From assembly GCA_943326215.1 (NCBI GenBank), contig CALPSK010000055.1:1-6379 (forward strand): a DNA stretch of 6,379 nucleotides, given 5' to 3'. This document shows positions 3,791 to 6,379 of the stretch, piece by piece. The stretch is from Sediminibacterium ginsengisoli. Lineage in GTDB: Bacteria; Bacteroidota; Bacteroidia; Chitinophagales; Chitinophagaceae. The notes beneath the pieces were generated by a model that saw only the letters and a program-made list of their open reading frames with translations, did no database searches and had not been told where the DNA came from. The translations under genes and the position numbers were made by a program. Position 1 is the first letter of the stretch. Every line of letters starts with the position of its first letter.

Positions 3791-6379
3791 CTAGTTAAGC
3801 TTTTTCTTAATGGCTTGTAGTTTCATTAAAGCCTCTACCGGTGTGAGATTATTAATATCCATCTCATCTAATTCCTTTCTAATGGATTCAAAGGTTTCTG
3901 TATGTGCGTCAAAAATGGATAACTGAAATTTTGTATCAGCAGCTTGTGCAGATGGGGTAGCTAAATTTTGACTACCCTTATTTTTTAATTCCATTTCTTT
4001 TAAAATATCATTGGCCCTATTTACTAAAATATTGGGCATACCCGCCATCTTCGCTACATGAATACCAAAACTATGGGTGCTGCCTCCTTTAGTAAGCTTG
4101 CGTAAGAAAATTATTTTATTACCTACTTCTTTATGACTTACATGATAATTGTGCACGGTTGAAAGTTGCGCTTCTAAATCGTTCAACTCATGGTAATGCG
4201 TTGCAAATAATGTTTTAGGCTTTTGTTTAGACTGATGCAAGAACTCCACAATACTCCATGCAATAGAAATTCCATCATAGGTTGAAGTGCCTCTTCCAAT
4301 TTCATCCAATAGTATTAAACTACGCGCACTAATATTATTTAAAATGCTGGCCGTTTCAAGCATCTCCACCATAAAGGTGGACTCTCCTGCGCTCAAATTA
4401 TCATTCGCACCCACGCGGGTAAATATTTTATCGGTAAGTGGAATAGAAGCAGCTGAAGCTGGCACATAAGAACCCATATGCGCCATAAGGGTAATCAAGG
4501 CAGTTTGTCTTAGCACTGCACTTTTACCACTCATATTGGGCCCTGTTAAAATAATTATTTGTTGGCTGGCTGGGTCTAAGAAAACATCATTGGGAATATA
4601 GTCTTGGTCAATGGCCAAAGTTTTTTCAATTACGGGATGCCTTCCCGCTGTTATATTTAAAATAGAATCCTCGGTTAAACTAGGTTTGCAATATTTATTT
4701 TCTTTCGCAATTTGTGCAAAGCATAATAAGCAATCCAATGTTCCAATAAGTTGTCCATTGTTTTGAATAGCGCCCATCTCTGTAAATACTTGGTCTAATA
4801 ATTCTTGATACATTTCTTGTTCAAGACTTAAAATTTTATCTTCAGCGCCTAATATTTTTTCTTCGTAAATTTTTAATTCAGGGGTAATATATCTTTCTGC
4901 AGTGGTTAGGGTTTGTTTGCGTATCCACTCGGCGGGCACTTTGTTTTTATGCACATGGGTTACTTCTAAATAATAACCATACACATTATTGTATCCAATT
5001 TTTAAAGAAGAAATACCTGTAATCTCTGCTTCCTTATTTTGTATTTGAGTTAAGAAGTCTTTTCCTCCGCTGGATATATTTCTAAGTTCATCTAAATTGG
5101 TAGAAACACCTTCTTTAATAAAACCACCTTTCACAGTAGTAGCAGGGGGTTGCTCTTGCAAAGTATGAAGAATGGCTTTCTTACTTTTATCGCAAATGGC
5201 AATCTCTTTTCCTATTTCTTGTAAAAAACTATTTCTTGAATTAGAGACTTGTTCTTTAATAGTAGTCACTGCCTCTAATGATTTTGCTAACTGCATTAAT
5301 TCACGAGGTTGAATTTTTCTAGTCGATAGTTTACTAGCCAGTCTCTCTAAATCGCCACAAGATTCTATTAGTTCTCTTAATTCACTACTCCCAGTACTAT
5401 CTTCTAACAAACTTCCTACAGCGTCCAAGCGCTTATTAATTTGCGTAATGGATTGCAGAGGAAATACCAACCATCTTTTTAAAAGCCTTGCACCCATGGG
5501 GCTCTTGGTGGCATCCATAATTTCAAGCAGACCTTTTCTATCGGCGCCATTACCTATTAATTCTAAATTGCGAATAGTAAATTTATCCATCCACAAAATT
5601 TCCTCACGCACTATGCTTTTAATAGTATGTATATGTTGAAGGTGCGGATGCTCTGTTTCTTTTAAATAATGCAGTATAGCACCAGCTGCCATGATACCCA
5701 ATTTTTGTTCTGCAATACCAAAACCTTTTAAAGTACTTGTTTGAAATTGCTTTAATAATTGTTCTGTTGCAAAGGCTTCGTCAAATATCCAAGCATCTAA
5801 ACCATAGGTATAAAATCCATTGCCAAAAATTTCTTTAAAGGCTGTCTGATAATTTTTCGGATGCAGTATTTCAGCAGGTTGTAAGCTTTGTAATAATTTA
5901 TCCAAATAATCGGTGCTTCCTTCTGCAATTAAAAATTCTCCTGTAGTAATATCTAAAAAAGCAATACCACCTTTTTCATTTTCTACATAAATGGCGGCTA
6001 AGAAATTATTGTTTTTATGTTCTAGTAATTTATCGTTGGTGGCTATACCAGGCGTAAGCATATCGGTCACACCTCTTTTAACAATGCCTTTCACCGTTTT
6101 AGGATCCTCTAATTGATCACAAATAGCTACACGGTGTCCAGCTTTCACTAATTTATGTAAATAAGTATCTAGGGAATGGTGGGGGAAACCTGCTAGTTCA
6201 CTAGAAGAAGCTGCTCCATTATTTCTTTTGGTAAGGGTAATGCCTAAAACTTTAGAGGCGACAATGGCATCTTCACCAAATGTCTCGTAAAAATCGCCCA
6301 CGCGAAATAGCAAAATGGCATCGGGATATTTTTGCTTAATAGCCCGGTGTTGTTGCATGAGTGGCGTATCGGCACTTGA
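3791..6379 (-). CDS. mutS: DNA mismatch repair protein MutS, 5' end cut by the window edge
   Basis: MutS binds mismatches and small loops in DNA and, with ATP, recruits MutL. The frame stays open past the ATG at 6358 to the window end, reading SSADTPLMQQ; since TPLMxQ is the usual beginning of MutS homology, the true start is probably beyond the edge and the Met at 6358 internal. Numbered from that Met, domain I has the mismatch-wedging Phe in GDFYETF (F23, E25). Connector, lever and clamp regions follow. The ATPase has Walker A GPNMSGKS (606-613), DNLSAGESTFMVEM, Walker B LILLDEIGRGTSTYDG with D685 and E686, and the ATHYHEL switch. GGSTHSFGIHVAKMAGMP belongs to the C-terminal dimerisation region. 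QLSIF (812-816) resembles a beta-clamp binding motif. The 855 visible residues are near the usual full length and the gene is uninterrupted. Its promoter lies outside the window, and it converges on dapA. Confidence 0.98.
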   Translation of the reverse strand, partial: SSADTPLMQQHRAIKQKYPDAILLFRVGDFYETFGEDAIVASKVLGITLTKRNNGAASSSELAGFPHHSLDTYLHKLVKAGHRVAICDQLEDPKTVKGIVKRGVTDMLTPGIATNDKLLEHKNNNFLAAIYVENEKGGIAFLDITTGEFLIAEGSTDYLDKLLQSLQPAEILHPKNYQTAFKEIFGNGFYTYGLDAWIFDEAFATEQLLKQFQTSTLKGFGIAEQKLGIMAAGAILHYLKETEHPHLQHIHTIKSIVREEILWMDKFTIRNLELIGNGADRKGLLEIMDATKSPMGARLLKRWLVFPLQSITQINKRLDAVGSLLEDSTGSSELRELIESCGDLERLASKLSTRKIQPRELMQLAKSLEAVTTIKEQVSNSRNSFLQEIGKEIAICDKSKKAILHTLQEQPPATTVKGGFIKEGVSTNLDELRNISSGGKDFLTQIQNKEAEITGISSLKIGYNNVYGYYLEVTHVHKNKVPAEWIRKQTLTTAERYITPELKIYEEKILGAEDKILSLEQEMYQELLDQVFTEMGAIQNNGQLIGTLDCLLCFAQIAKENKYCKPSLTEDSILNITAGRHPVIEKTLAIDQDYIPNDVFLDPASQQIIILTGPNMSGKSAVLRQTALITLMAHMGSYVPASAASIPLTDKIFTRVGANDNLSAGESTFMVEMLETASILNNISARSLILLDEIGRGTSTYDGISIAWSIVEFLHQSKQKPKTLFATHYHELNDLEAQLSTVHNYHVSHKEVGNKIIFLRKLTKGGSTHSFGIHVAKMAGMPNILVNRANDILKEMELKNKGSQNLATPSAQAADTKFQLSIFDAHTETFESIRKELDEMDINNLTPVEALMKLQAIKKKLN

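Noticed and set aside
4365..4380. CCACC/GGTGG inverted repeat
   Set aside because: It is inside the conserved MutS segment STFMVEM, has short arms and no U tract, and is explained by the coding sequence.
4287..4469. Open frame of 60 codons on the plus strand
   Set aside because: It lies antisense to the MutS ATPase domain, including the region before Walker B, and is a shadow of that conserved sequence.
5448..5639. Open frame of 63 codons on the plus strand
   Set aside because: It is antisense to the MutS core domain and has no independent support.

Overview
The window looks like a chromosomal stretch of a low-GC member of the Bacteroidota, perhaps near the Chitinophagaceae; that finer placement is only a guess. 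Reasons: AT-rich genes without Shine-Dalgarno sequences, a tRNA promoter of the Bacteroidota type (TTTG, 21 bases, TATCTTTG), and AccA, DapA and MutS proteins that read like Bacteroidota versions (for example GPNMSGKS and GEST in MutS).

Left part (1-1640): an accessory surface or phage-like locus. A gene cut by the left window edge encodes the end of a fibre-like protein with beta-repeat segments, a Peptidase_S74 intramolecular chaperone module (Ser-Lys dyad in SDRRIK) and, unusually, a further C-terminal beta-rich domain of about 110 residues. Two short tandem genes for related exported proteins follow, and the unit is closed by a strong hairpin terminator.

Middle (1641-1890): a tRNA-Asp(GTC) gene on the minus strand with its own promoter and terminator, so that two terminators face each other at 1602-1702. 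The space between the tRNA and the next gene holds a short palindrome in the tRNA leader and a perfect 10-base inverted repeat overlapping the -33 region of the tRNA promoter.

Right part (1891-6379): housekeeping genes. accA (fatty acid synthesis) and dapA (lysine and diaminopimelate synthesis) lie in tandem on the plus strand, 23 bases apart and probably co-transcribed. mutS (mismatch repair) converges on dapA with only 14 bases between the stop codons and runs off the right edge, so its first few codons are missing.

The housekeeping genes are ordinary. The least explained part is the S74 protein with its post-chaperone domain and the two small exported paralogues behind it. I see no CRISPR array, transposase, integrase or toxin-antitoxin pair.
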